Source: Diphasiastrum complanatum (lineage: Eukaryota > Streptophyta > Lycopodiopsida > Lycopodiales > Lycopodiaceae). Taken from it: a DNA stretch of 64,000 nt. The notes beneath the pieces are model-generated. The model was not told where the DNA came from. It searched no databases and was given only the letters and a program-made list of their open reading frames with translations. Location of the stretch: NCBI GenBank assembly GCA_029204225.1, contig CM055107.1:20589997-20653996 (forward strand), written 5' to 3'. The position numbers were made by a program, and so were the translations under genes. Below, one piece after another: positions 34,175-46,670 of the stretch (positions are counted from its first letter, which is position 1; each line of letters begins with the position of its first letter).

Positions 34175-34911
34175 TGTGAAGAATTGAAAAAGATTTTCTA
34201 TGTCAGATATAGGGGTCTTATGTTTTTTACATCAAGCATCTAGGTGTAGGATGTTGATAGGAATAAATTTGGCATAGATGGCAAATTATGCATTTCCACT
34301 TGTAATGCCACTATTGAGCCAAAATAGAGTAAGAGGCTAAACACTTGCTAATTAGAGTGTAGACAAGTGTAAAGTTTTTGTTTGATGAATTCCAAGAGGT
34401 CCAATAGGATTTAGAGGTGGAACCTTGTGAGGTCCAATAGGAAATTGAGGTGTGCTTGAATATAGTCCAATAGAATTAAGAGGTGCATAGATCAATGATC
34501 CAATAGGATCAAGAGGTGACAAAATATGGTCCAATCATAGTTAAGCATAGTGGTAGCTCGTGGACCTACTAGTATCATTGTACTCCTCATTTTGAAGCTA
34601 ATTGATTTGGTGATTTCATGGATTTTGTGAGTTATTGAATTTCTAGCTTTCTCTCTCTACCCGAGAGCTCATGATGCATTTTCTCTCTCTACCCGAGGAG
34701 AGCAGCTTGTTTTTACTTAGATTATTTTTTGAATACTTCCCACACGTGTGAGTGAGAGTTGGAAGTGATTGAATGCATGTAGTAGTGTGTTTTTGCCATA
34801 GGATTCAAGATTGATCTTGAATCTCAATCTAGTCTTGATCTTGGTGCATCTACACACCTTAGGAGATCACAAGTACATGTAGTGGACAGTCCACACATGT
34901 GAAATTCAACA
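34175..34911 (+). repeat. 5' LTR of Copia B
   Basis: 737 bp, TGTGAAGAATT to TTCAACA. CACACGTGTG lies at 34741-34750, with a CACACATGTG variant near the inner edge. Confidence 0.96.
34401..34535 (+). promoter_or_regulatory. Periodic CCAAT-box array in U3 of the A/B LTR
   Basis: CCAATAG(G/A) starts at 34401, 34434, 34467 and 34500, exactly 33 bp apart, and CCAATCATAG follows at 34531. All are in the sense direction of the element and upstream of the expected transcription start. Each unit also carries GAGGTG or a close variant. The array recurs in the other three LTRs of the family. The 60-codon antisense frame of PIGP repeats is a by-product. Confidence 0.6.
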
Positions 34912-34924
34912 TGGTATCAGAGCC
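34912..34924 (+). other. Primer-binding site of Copia B
   Basis: TGGTATCAGAGCC, complementary to initiator Met tRNA, directly after the 5' LTR. Confidence 0.9.
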
Positions 34925-35614
34925 TACCTAAGGTTACCATGCATTTTGATCCATCTAAGTGAAAAAAATTTCATCAATCTTGAGCTAGAAGTTGTCAAGG
35001 CCCATTTTCCTAGCTATCTTGTTCAATCTTGGATCAAAAGAGATCAAAAGGACATTGATTGGGTCTGACCTGGTACTGTACGGAATCAAGTGCTCAGACA
35101 CGTGTGAGGAACATCCAATTTCAGTTTGGAAGTTCTCTCTCATCTTTGATCCATTTATCTTGTTTGATAGCTTGTTTTGAAGCTTATTTTGTCTAGTTTC
35201 TGTTGCAATCAGTTTCATTCCGTTTGGTTGAGCCAATCAAAAGTTATAAGCTTTTGAAGAGGGTTAGGTAGGGCACCTAGACCTGGGTGGACACATTTGG
35301 TTTGGTCAAGAGATTGCTTGGTTGATCCAAAATCACAGTTGTATGCTTGCCAATCTCATCTATATGTGATCTAGGCACTGTTTTGAGATCTTAGCCATTT
35401 TGTTTCATGCAATATCATTGTATTTGAGTCAAATTTGGTTTCTTAGTGTATTTCACACGTGATAAGAGTGTTAGATCCTAACTTTGCCTATACTCCATCA
35501 TTTGATGTGAAATAGATCTTGTTTTAGAGAGATTTGAGTAGCTAGTGAGAATCAATTCACAAATTGTTGTAAGATCTTTCATAGGAGGAGATAGTACTCA
35601 ATTATTGGATCCTA

Positions 35615-38600
35615 TTGAAAGTGTGTAACAGCATTTATTGTTCATCATTTGAGTTTTCTTTACTTCAAATGTCTTCAATGGGTTCATCCTTGTTGGAACC
35701 AAGTGAAAGATTGACCACTTCAAATTATTCAATCTGGAAAATGAGGATGGAGTCCATCTTGATCCTTCAAGACGTGATGGACATAGTTCTTGGCCTTGAA
35801 GAAGAACCACAAGTTCTTCAAGAGGTTCAAAAATACAAAAAGAGAGCTAGGATGGCTCTCCACTACATTAAGATGAATGTCTCTAATGAGATATTGAGGG
35901 AGATAGGTACTTGTACAACAGCCAAAGAAGCTTGGGATTGTCTCAAGACTATCTATGAGGCTAAGAACACCTCTAGGCTTCTCACTCTTAGAAATCAAAT
36001 CTTTCAAAGTAGCCAAAAGAGTGATGAGAGTGCATCTAGTTATGTTTTGAGAGTAAAAGACATTCATAGAGAGCTTGCTTGCATTGGTGATTCCATCAAT
36101 CAAAATGAGCTAGTTCAGGTCATTCTCAATGGCTTGAGAAGTGAATTTGATAACCTTGTCCAATCCTATGCCATTAAGGAGGAGCTACCAAGTTTGGAGG
36201 CTCTCCAAAGTGTGCTAATTTCAGAAGAATCAAGACAAGAGTACAAGCTCTTGAGGATGGACAAGCTTTCTCTCACTCATAATGATGGCAAAGCTCTCTT
36301 TGCCAAGGATAAGCACAAAGGGAGGAGCAAGAACCAACATCAACAATCCTCAAGCAAGGACAAAGTCAAATCCAAAGACAAAGATGAGGAAGAAGATGAT
36401 TCCTCTAATGCTTCATCATCCAAGCTCAAGAAGAAGAAGATCAAGTGCTTTTATTGTGGCAAGAAAGGTCATTATGCCACCAATTGCTTCAAAAAGAAGA
36501 ATCAACTCAAGCAAGCCAATATTACCAATGAGAAGAAGACACTTTTGCAAGTGATGGAGAGGGATCTCTTATGGTCTCTAGTTTCTCATCTACTCCTTTC
36601 AAGAAGGACGGACTATGGTATATTGATAGTGGAGCCTCTTCACATATGTGTAGCTCCAAGGACTCTTTCTCTTCTATTGCACCTTATGATGGAGTGAAGA
36701 AATCAATATACACTGCAAATGATTTTGAATGTCCTATTGAAGGCATAGGGAGCATTCCCTTGAAGCTTGCATCCTCTAAAGTTCTTTCTCTCTCTAGAGT
36801 TCTTTATGTACCTAAGCTTACCAAGAATCTTATTAGTGTTGGCCAATTGCTTGATAATGGCCTTGATGTAAAATTGAATGTTGATACTTGCACTATCAAG
36901 AAGAATGATGAGATACTTGCATTAGGATCTAGATTTGGTGACATCTATAAACTAGATCCAAATGAGTATGTGAATGCTTGTAATGTTGCTCTTGTGAACA
37001 AGCTCTCTATGGAGGAATTATGGCATAGGAGGTTGGGACATCCCAACTACAAATCCATGCTCTCTATGATCAAAGAATCCAAAGCTATTGGCTTGCCAAA
37101 GTCATTCTCCAAGAAGATCAAGCCTTGTGAGGCTTGTGCTATTGCTAAATCTCACAAAAAGCCATTTACAAGATCTTTTATCAAAAGCAAGCATCCTTTG
37201 GAGTTAATCCACTCGGACGTGCATTTCTCATCATCTACAAGCAAGGGAGGAGCCACTTGTTTTGTTACTTTCATTGATGATTACACAAGATTCACTTGGA
37301 TATATCTTCTTGCTTCAAAATCTATGGTGTTTGATCATTTCCTTATTTTCAAAGCTTATGTAGAGAAGCAATTCTCATTCAAGATTAAAGCTCTTAGAAG
37401 TGATGGAGGTGGTGAATATATCTCTAATAAATTTCAAGATTTTTGTGAGCTTGAAGGCATTAAAAGAGAGTTTTCTTGTGCCTACTCTCCATCTCAAAAT
37501 GGAGTGGCCGAGAGAAAGAATCGATCTCTATGTGAATTTGCAAAATCTATGAGAATTGAGGCATCTTTGCCCAGAGATTTTTGGGGAGAAGCCATTAATT
37601 GTGCAAATTATCTTTGCAATAGGCTCCCACATATAGCTCTTGGAGGAAAGTCACCATATGAAATCTTATTTTTGAAGAATCCTAAGGTTGATCAACTTAG
37701 AGTTTTTGGATGCTTATGCTTTGTCCATATTCCCTTGGAAACAAGGAAGAAGGAAGATCCTAGTGCATGATCATGGTTGGATACTCATCCACCAAGAAGG
37801 CCTATAGAGTCTTTATACTCACTACTTCTCAAGTTATTGAAAGTAGAGATGTTGTCTTTCATGAAGATCAACACTCATCATTTGAAGAGGCCGAGATCAA
37901 GAAATCTATGGATGCATCATCAATTATTGATTTTGAAGACAATCATGATGTGATGGGGTCGAGATTTGAAGAAGACTCTCCTCGGATTTTTTCACCAAGA
38001 AGATCCATGAGAGATAGATCCGAGCCTAAGAGGCTCTCATATGTTGACAAAGGCAAACAAGTGGATCTTGATTCCACTAATTATGTTTTTTATGTCTCTC
38101 ATGAAGAGCCAAAGAATGTACAAGAGCCACTCAATACCAAGGAGTGGTATGATGCCATGAAGCAAGAGTATGATGCATTGATCACCAACAATACTTGGGA
38201 GCTTGTGGATCCTCCATCCAACAAGCATGTGATTGGTTGCAAGTGGGTATTTCGGATCAAGTTCAATCATGATGGCACCATCAACAAGCATAAAGCAAGA
38301 TTATGTGCCAAAGGATTTGCTCAAATCTATGGTTTTGATTATGAGGAGACCTTTGCACCCGTTGCAAAGATGGTGACAATAAGGATTCTTATTTCTCTTG
38401 CTTGTTTTTTCAAGTGGAAGGTGTTCCAATTAGATGTATCCAATGCTTTTCTAAATGGTTATCTTGAGGAGGAGATCTATATGGAACAACCTCAAGGATT
38501 CATCAAGGATGAGTCCAAAGTGTGCTTGCTCTTCAAAAGTCTTTATGGACTCAAGCAAGCACCAAGATCATGGTATTCAAGACTTAATTCTTTTCTTATC

Positions 38601-39306
38601 TCACTAGGATTTACTCTTAGTGACTATGATCCTTCCATGTATCTATAGTTTGTTGATAGCAATATTGTCATTCTTCTAATTTATGTTGATGACATTATTC
38701 TTTGTGGAAGTTGTATCAAGCTAGTTGATGAAACCAAGCTAGCACTTGGATGTGATTTAATATGCAAGATCTAGGAGAGATACATTACATCCTAGGCCTA
38801 GAAATTGATTTTTATGAAAATCATGTCTTAATATGCCAATCTAGATATGCTCACTCTATGTTGAAAAAATTCCATATGGAAAATTCTAAGAGCATAGATA
38901 CTCCAATGGAGCAAATTGTAAAAGATCCTAATAAAGGTGATGAAAGATCCTTTGAGGACATCACACTTTTTAGGAGTCTTGTAGGCTCCTTGATTTGGCT
39001 TACCATTACTAGGCCCGATCTTAGTTTTTGTGTGCACAAATTGAGTCAATTTATGCAAGATCCTAAGATCCATCATTGGAAGATGGCCAAGAGGATTCTA
39101 AGATATATATCTTCATCTTGTGATTATGGTCTACTCTATAAAAGTGAAGATCTATCCATTATTGGCTACTCGGATTCGGACTTTGCAAGTGACAAGATGG
39201 ATCAAAGTCTATTAGTGCATACACTATCTTACTTGGAGGCAATCTAATATCTTGGCTTTCCAAAAAGCAAGATACTATATCTCTCTCTTCATGTGAGGCT
39301 GAGTAC
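35615..39306 (+). pseudogene. gag-pol polyprotein of Copia B (frameshifted, 3' deleted)
   Basis: Same domains as in element A: gag (SERLTTSNYSIWKMRMES), CCHC knuckle (about 36447), protease DSGASSHM (about 36625), integrase with HSDVHF, RSDGGGEY and QNGVAERKNRS, RT with NAFLNGYL and YVDD (about 38680), and part of RNase H. Breaks compared with A: a 1-base loss near 36534 after the zinc knuckle; a 7-base loss near 37757; TAG at 38646-38648 where A has AAG; a 1-base loss near 38757; a 1-base loss near 39190. The C-terminal 140 or so codons are missing through the deletion to the LTR. The three stop sites of copy A are sense codons here. Confidence 0.93.
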
Positions 39307-40013
39307 AGATATAGGGGTCTTATGTTTTTTACATCAAGCATCTAGGTGTAGGATGTTGATAGGAATAAATTTGGCATAGATGGCAAATTATGCATTTCCA
39401 CTTGTAATGCCACTATTGAGCCAAAATAGAGTAAGAGGCTAAACACTTGCTAATTAGAGTGTAGACAAGTGTAAAGTTTTTGTTTGATGAATTCCAAGAG
39501 GTCCAATAGGATTTAGAGGTGGAACCTTGTGAGGTCCAATAGGAAATTGAGGTGTGCTTGAATATAGTCCAATAGAATCAAGAGGTGCATAGATCAATGA
39601 TCCAATAGGATCAAGAGGTGACAAAATATGGTCCAATCATAGTTAAGCGTAGTGGTAGCTCGTGGACCTACTAGTATCATTGTACTCCTCATTTTGAAGC
39701 TAATTGATTTGGTAATTTCATGGATTTTGTGAGTTATTGAATTTCTAGCTTTCTCTCTCTACCCGAGAGCTCATGATGCATTTTCTCTCTCTACTCGAGG
39801 AGAGCAGCTTGTTTTTACTTAGATTATTTTTTGAATAGTTTCCACACGTGTGAGTGAGAGTTGGAAGTGATTGAATGCATGTAGTAGTGTGTTTTTGCAA
39901 TAGGATTCAAGATTGATCTTAAATCTCAATCTAGTCTTGATCTTGGTGCATCTACACACCTTAGGAGATCACAAGTACATGTAGTGAACAGTCCACACGT
40001 GTGAAATTCAACA
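39307..40013 (+). repeat. 3' LTR of Copia B (first 30 bp missing)
   Basis: 707 bp matching the 5' LTR. CACACGTGTG lies at 39843-39852 and 39994-40003. Confidence 0.95.
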
Positions 40014-40018
40014 AATAT

Positions 40019-40611
40019 TACATTTGTTTTTTAAATTTTTAATTAATACATTACTTAACTTACTTACTATTTCATGTTGGTGTTGGTGTTGATGTTGATA
40101 GGCCATCAAAAGAAGATCAATCACAAAAATCAACAATCATCAAGAAAGACAATGAGGTATATTTCAATATGCTCATAAATAAATCATTGTTTGTTTGATT
40201 CATTAATTGTTTGATATCAAAGACAATCATATACCAAATTGATACAAAGACAATCATGTAAAAAATTACAAAAATCTTTTATATATGTGATAAGGAAAGA
40301 GTACATAGATTCGAAAATGGGGTACCACAAGCCCCAATTTATCTATCACATTACATAATAAATTAAATAGATACTTGATCATCTTCAATGGAATTTGCAT
40401 CTTCATCTTCATCTTTCTCTTCTTCCCCTTGATCCAATGGAATGTTTTCATGATCAGCCTCTCCGCGCTTGTTGTGGATCCTCTCTACAAAATTCAAAAA
40501 ATACAAGCATTAGATTAGACAATTTTAGATTTAGTAATTCTAAAGCACAAAAATCAATAAAAAATTAATTCTTACCTATCGCAATTCCTCTTTTTCTTTC
40601 ATGTGATCCAC
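40019..40611. other. Gene-free flank right of Copia B
   Basis: Continuation of the pre-insertion sequence. It is AT-rich with repeated AAGACAATCAT phrases. No supported coding sequence. Confidence 0.6.
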
Positions 40612-41383
40612 TATGGGGGCCAGAATACAAGGCCTAAGAAGCATTTCAATGGAGCTTGGGAGAACTAAGGAAAATAGTACCTTACAGGGAAGAAACTAAA
40701 AATAAATATCAATTTTGTGTAATTAATGGCCCAAGCATGGCATCCTGCGCGTATAAGCCCATCTTGAAGAGCCGTCAGTAGATAAGTTGCGTTAGGCCCC
40801 AAATATGGCACCTTGCATGCATAAGTCCAACTTGTGGTGCCATTAGTCACTAGGGGGTAGGAAACCAATTTTTGCAAGTCTTAAGGTTCAAACTTAGATT
40901 TAAAAAAGTATGCAAAAGTCAATGTCAAGATTCTAAAAAAGAACTTGCATTCTATATTGAGACTTGAAATTCCTAGTCCCATAAGTAAGTGTGGAAAGGA
41001 CACTCCACAAGCTTCTATAAAGAGAAGCCCTTTCTATGTAATTTCTATCCTTAATGTAAGAGAGCTAAGTGCTACCATTTTGGGTCCACTGGTGCTAATT
41101 TTGGTGTGTGGCTAATTATAGTGTGGCTTTATGCTTATTGCTTTTGTTTCTAAGTTCTTTCTATTTTACCCCATGTTAGCATATGTGCTAAATCATTGTG
41201 TGTTTCTGATTTAGTGGAGCTTTTCAAGAGTTTGTAGAAGAATGTATGAGTGAGTAGAGAAGGAAGAGAATGTATGAGTAGAGAGGGAAGAGAGAGAGAG
41301 AGAGGAGAAGGTGTGGAAGAGTGTGTTAGAGTAAGTGTGGTTTTGGTTTTAAAGTTAGTACTTTTTGGTTTTAGTTGTGTGAT
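40612..41383 (+). repeat. LTR of a Tat-like plus-strand element (copy 1)
   Basis: Begins TATGGGGGCCAGAATACAAG and matches 61118-61862 along its length until GTTTTAG(T/C)TGTGTG. The start of copy 2 (TGTGGGGGCC) defines the edge. Gag/protease sequence of Tat type follows downstream on the same strand, so this is probably the 5' LTR. Confidence 0.7.
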
Positions 41384-43123
41384 GAGGAGCATAGTCAACC
41401 CCATACTATAAGTCATTACACTAAATCCACCAGACCAGGAGAGTATCCCAACCCACAAAAAAAAAGATCTTTATATCAAGGTAAAAAAGTGGATACAAGA
41501 GGAGCAAGCTAAGGCCCCTATTGGTGATCTCAATCGGCCAATAGAACCTATGAATTCGCCTATACACTCGGACCAAGCTGTGAATGCTCCTACCTCATTT
41601 ATGAACTAGGAAGGGCTTATCCAACCTGAGTTTGATGAAGAACCCTTCGTCTCCCTAGAATCAGAACGGAGTGGGACCGAAGCCTTAACTACTTTATTGT
41701 CCAATCATGTCACCTTGCACTTAGGTGATGTTTTGAAGAATTCCAAACCCCTACGCCAAGCCTTAACCGTCTGGTTAGGAGATAAAAATACACCTACAAG
41801 GACCCTCCATGAATGGAGAGAGTGATGATGACCAATTTGTAATGGCCATTGGTGCTACTTGGGGAAATGAGAAAAGTAATGTTACCCTACCTGTTCAACA
41901 CAAGAACCTCCCTTCTGTAGCTGCTGTTATTGACGGTGGTTCAGGTGTAAACATCATGTCATCACACATATATTGAGAGTGGGGGCTGAGTGCTTTAAAG
42001 CCCGCAGGTTTTTCTATAAAACTTGTCGATCAGAGTTGAGTCAAACCCATGGGAATTGTCAAAAATATACATGTTTTGGTCGCTGATCTTCGCTTTGTCA
42101 TTAACTTCACAGTCTTAGATCTTCTGAAAACAACCTCATCTTACCGACTTCTGTTAGGAAGACCCGGCTAAAGTTAGCCAAAGTACACCATGACTAGGGT
42201 GCATATTGTATCACATTGGAGAATCGGGATCGAGCCGTGAGAGTCAATCCAAATACCTAGATCATTAAGCCTGTGAGCCCGTTAGAAGAAACGACTTCGT
42301 CCACTACCAATCACACAATTGATCAAAATCTAAAGAAGCGCTACAAGCCATTGGGAATCCATCAAGATTTTGATACTGATATCATCAATTGGATTGATGC
42401 TCTAGCTACAGTCAACTGTAAGAGCTCCGTAAAAGGATCCATCTCCCTACTCCAAGAAACCAATCAAGAGTCAAAACTTGCAAACCCAAAGCCTGTCACC
42501 CTTGATGATGAGATTGAAATCAGGGTGAACATGATCGAACTATCATGGCTTCCATTAGAACCCTATGAAGAAGAACTTCTTCCTTGGTGCTCAGTAGTCA
42601 CCTTGGAAGATGATGTGGGATATTCTAACGAAGAAGCATTATCTTACTTCGATCCCTAACGTTATGGAGAAAGACGACTACCAGAAGACATCCCTAAAAT
42701 CCCATCCCTGGCTAAGGTCTCCCTCGTCCCAAAAGTGTGTATCAATTTCGGGTCAAGATAAGCCAATGGGACAATCCAGTAGATGAAGCCATAACTAGTG
42801 TGGACACCAAGTTGTGGGACCCCCTTAAGAAGACAGTTTCTCTCTCAAACCCTCTTATCTGCTCGTGCATTGTCAACATGGTGGCAGTGAAGAAACCAAC
42901 TTCCAAAATACCTGCTAATCTAAAGGAAAAAGCTAAGATGAGTTGTGATCGTCCACAACTCATGAATACCAAAATTCAACCGATAGACGTTGCATCTAAG
43001 GCCTCAAAAAGAGTCTCGACAACATTCACTTCTCCATTTCAAAATCAGAAACTAAAACATGATTCAGAATCGACCAAAAATAGTAAAAATCACTTAAACC
43101 CACCTACAGGCTTGTATTTTTGA
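41384..43123 (+). pseudogene. Decayed Tat-like gag/protease region
   Basis: Many stops, but a Tat-type protease is clear: AVIDGGSGVNIMSSHIY (about 41925-41975), WGLSALKPAGFSIKLVDQS, then SSYRLLLGRPG (about 42145). Downstream, 42273-42659 (NWIDALATVNC, NMIELSWLPLEPYEEEL) parallels the DALATIDC and SAEPIE blocks of H and D, so this is the same polyprotein region in plus orientation. Leader and gag end (QEEQAKAPIGDLNRP) lie at 41480-41800. No RT or integrase follows. Confidence 0.72.
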
Positions 43124-43460
43124 GATGTTGGCTCGCCTTCTTCAAATAGACTCCTCATATTATTTCTATCAACAATGAGTCAGGTGAATCAAGGCTTCTA
43201 GCCAATTTTTGTTGAGGACCCATTCTTCAAAAATCACTAAACAGGCTCCCCACACCTGTGAAAATGACATCATGGTTCGCCCCTTTAATATTTTGCACAT
43301 CTTTTCATGCTAAAACTATTGTCAAACTGGCAAGCCAAGATCCCCAGCCAAACTCCCAAAAATAGAGATTTAGTGATTTTCTGAGTTGAACTAAGTTTTT
43401 TGGCCATTTTTAGCACTATTTTGGATTCCCACATGTGTGAATGACCTGATCTTGCTTCGC
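43124..43460. other. Gene-free junction between Tat-like remnant and Copia F
   Basis: No coding sequence supported. A CCCACATGTGTGAA variant of the recurring palindrome lies at about 43427. Copia F's left LTR is not recognisable. Confidence 0.45.
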
Positions 43461-45084
43461 CTATGTCACCATTGATCTTAGAGTGTCCTTTTTAGTCGAT
43501 TTGATATCTAACATCTTGGTTCCCCAAATTTTTTTGGGGGGGGGGTCTACATAAGGAGGTGAGATCCATTCAAATTTTTTAGAAATTTTCCAGCATCCCC
43601 AAAGCACAATCCAGCAGTCATAAAGGCCATCAACTTCTCCATGCTCAAACACCTCCGAGATAGAGAGTGTAAAGGCTATGTAGCCTTCCTTGGTGGATAA
43701 GCATCCAGCCATGATCCACAGACTAGGATCACCATCCTTCTTTCTTTCCAAGAAACCACATGCAAAGCAATAGTCTTCAAGAACACTGAGGTATACAACC
43801 TTAGGCTTATAACTGAACAAGACTTCATAAAGTGCACTCCTTCCATTAGCTTCATAACTCCATAAAGTTTTGCATGATGGAACATACACATGCACCAAAA
43901 AACTTGAAGAGACAAGACATAGCCAAATGTAATTTGTGGATCCATCAATAGTACATGCAAAACAAGAAACACCTTCCTTGCTTACTGATAAAGAAAGATG
44001 AACATCGGAATGTTCCAACTCCATAGAATGTTCTAACTTTTTAGAAGACATTAAATATGGATCCATAAGTGATTTTGCCATAGAATAAGCCACTCTTGGC
44101 TTGATCTTGACTATAATAGGCATAGACCTGAAGTTGGAAACATACAACTTCCTATGTCATAGCTGGAAACATAAGTCATCAATGCAGCATCACATAAACT
44201 TGAATTTTCATGCACATCTAGCTTGAAAATACCTCCATATTTAGATCCACTTGCAAGGATATTATCCTCTTTCTTTAAGAAACAACTATTGATATTTAAT
44301 CCAGTTTTTAACCATCAATTAACAACTTTCCTACACTAATCACACTCTTTGTGAGACTAGGCACATAGAGAACATTGGAAAGTCCAAAATTCATAGAAGA
44401 TGTAAGTTTTAAGGAACAACTTCCAACACCTTCAATTGCACATGCATCACCAACTATTGTGTATATTGATTTCTTAGGATCTAGAACAGATTCAATAGAA
44501 ACAAAAGAATCTTTGGAGCAACTCATATGAGTTGTTGCTCCACTATCAATATAACATGATACATCATTAGAAGGTAAAGAAGAAAAACTAAACATCAGAA
44601 GAGATGCCTCTCCACAACTTGCATGTGAGTCTTCTACGATACAACTGGTTTGAACTTCTTGTGTCTTCTTCTTGAAGTTAGAAGGATGAGCTGACTCATC
44701 TTCTACTCCACCATAGTCTTTGTTCTCTGCTTTTTTCTTGGTGAAGGCACAAGAGTACTGGCTCTTACTCCTCTTTCTTGACTTGATTTCGGCTTCTTGA
44801 AAGTTCTTCAGAGTCTCCCAAGTCTCCTTTGTTGAGGTGCATGAGCTAATCTCTCTCAACATCTCATCAGAGATGTTCAATTTGATGATATGTAGAGCAA
44901 TTCTTGCTCTCTTCTTGAATCTTTGAGCCTCATCAAAAACTGCAAGTTCAACTTTAATTCTAGTTACAATATCCATTACACCATAGAGAATCAACAAGGA
45001 TTCTATCCTATCCTTCCAAACTGAATAGTTAAAGGTGTATAGTCTTTCACTAGCTTGAAAGAGACAATCTCCTACATATGCCAT
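43461..45084 (-). pseudogene. gag-protease-integrase remnant of Copia F
   Basis: 45084-44308: gag N-terminus (SERLYTFNYSVWKDRIESLL), then directly a charged region and protease CYIDSGATTHMSCSKDSF; the zinc knuckle is missing. 44147-43461: integrase fragments (HSDVHLSLSVSKEGVSCFA, WSYEANGRSALYEVLFSYKP, CFACGFLERKKDGDPSLW) with large internal deletions, so the DDE core is incomplete. No part is functional. Confidence 0.78.
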
Positions 45085-45828
45085 GAATGTGAAGACTCTT
45101 GTAATTGGACTGCAATATGTTTGAGCTTGTTCCTATCTGACTTAGAGTTGCTGCTCTCTTTCACTATAGGTATTTTCAAAAATGTACTACCATCCTATGT
45201 GAAACACATGCAACCGTATTTGAGACAGATTTCAAATATTCCACAAGACAAGCTAACTAGATCAAATACACAAAGTGGATTGAGACACTTTGGTTAGTTT
45301 GAATCCTACTTTTGACACGTGTGAAATGCAACAAAAGAAAACACTATTGACACTCAGAAGACTCAAAGGGTGTTCAATTACTTCAAACTCAGTCTTGATC
45401 TTTAGTTTCTTGTGTAGGATGCTCAAAACCCACAAAGTAAAAATTGATTCAAATCAAAATGTTGTCACTCGGATTTTGGACCTATCCTAATCCTCTTTAA
45501 GAGCTTATAACTCTTGCTAGACACTTCAGATTGATTTGGTTTCAATTTCTATAGAAAGTACTGATCATAACTTTCCATCAAGCTATAACACTGCTATCTT
45601 TGGATCTATCGACAAGGAAAACAAAGGGACTGAAAATCTCTGATTTTCACATGTGTAGAATTCTAGAATTCCGTACTACCTCAATTCAGGTCTGAAAATT
45701 CAGTTCAGGTCCAATTTGATCCAATTACACTTCAGAGAAATGTTAGAAAAGGTGAAAAACTGCTTTTTTGCTTGTTTATCTCTCAATTTCTTGTATTATC
45801 AAGGAAATTAGCATGCAAAGTTTAATGA
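45085..45828 (-). other. Untranslated leader of Copia F
   Basis: Gene-free stretch between gag and primer-binding site. It contains GACACGTGTGAAA (about 45317) and CACATGTGTAG (about 45648), variants of the palindrome found in the LTRs. Confidence 0.55.
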
Positions 45829-45841
45829 GGCTCTGATACCA

Positions 45842-46670
45842 TATTGAAAATTCCAAAATTCACACATGTGGAGAATGTCCACAAGAGTGACTGATCTTGA
45901 TTAAGCTTTGTGATTGGCACAGTACCCTGATTCTAGATTGTTCAACAAGATCTAGTTCAGAAGATATGGCTAATTCGCAATCTAGCATGCTAATCAATAG
46001 ACTATGATAGTAATGATTCAAAGAATGATTAAATGTACAAGATTACAGTGTTTTAGCATTAGCTTCAACACGAGTTAGAGAGAGAAAGCTAGAGAGACAA
46101 CAAGAAAAACAGTTTAGATCCAACCAGGCATGATATAGCTACAAAACTTTGGTTCTTCATTACTTTGTGAATGAGAATGATATGTACATATATAGGAGAG
46201 CCAAAATTTATGGTACTCCTTGCATTCAATGCACATCCTACACCTATTCAAGTGCAAACAACTATTAACTTGACACCTAACTGCTAGCATGCACAGGTTG
46301 CACCTAACTTCTAACTACTTTCTCCAAATGGCAATTTCTCAACTAGCCATGTACAAATCTACATGCATGTGTCCATTAGAGTGATTGCATGCTTTGCATG
46401 TCACTATGGAAACTTAGGACATTATGCATTTATTCTGGCTCAAGTTTCTACAAGGTCATAATTGACCAATTCCATGTGAATTTCTATGTGCATGTCAAAC
46501 TAGACATTGTCAACATTATTGCATATCATACTAGACCAACTAGACTTTATGCATGTCACTGGAATTTGATCTACCTAACCCAAACTCGCCCTATTCTACA
46601 AGGATATGTGCTCAATTCACATACCTTGGATATGTACAAAATATTTACATGGGTAGGATCCCCCAAACAT
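45842..46670 (-). repeat. 5' LTR of Copia F (right edge tentative)
   Basis: Starts directly after the primer-binding site and has a CACACATGTGG variant near its edge (about 45861). Only one copy is present, so the far end at about 46670 is a guess from a terminal ACA. Confidence 0.5.

Larger units (their letters stand above)
34175..40013 (+). mobile_element. Ty1/Copia LTR retrotransposon B (sister of A)
   Basis: Plus-strand element with 5' LTR 34175-34911 (737 bp), primer-binding site TGGTATCAGAGCC (34912-34924), broken gag-pol, 3' LTR remnant 39307-40013, and target duplication AATAT (34170-34174 and 40014-40018). A deletion has removed the end of RNase H, the polypurine tract and the first 30 bp of the 3' LTR. 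The junction GAGTACAGATATA at about 39305-39307 shows 2-bp microhomology (CA). Internal sequence is nearly identical to element A. Confidence 0.96.
43461..46670 (-). mobile_element. Decayed Ty1/Copia element F
   Basis: Minus-strand Copia with primer-binding site (GGCTCTGATACCA on the plus strand, 45829-45841) beside a 5' LTR that begins at 45842 (TATTGAAAATTCC, first dinucleotide mutated). The LTR right end is tentatively at 46670. Gag-protease and part of integrase follow on the left. RT, RNase H and 3' LTR are missing. Confidence 0.72.

Noticed and set aside
42737-43123. 128-codon open frame as a host gene
   Set aside because: Position and composition fit the linker after protease in Tat-like polyproteins. 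No independent gene evidence.
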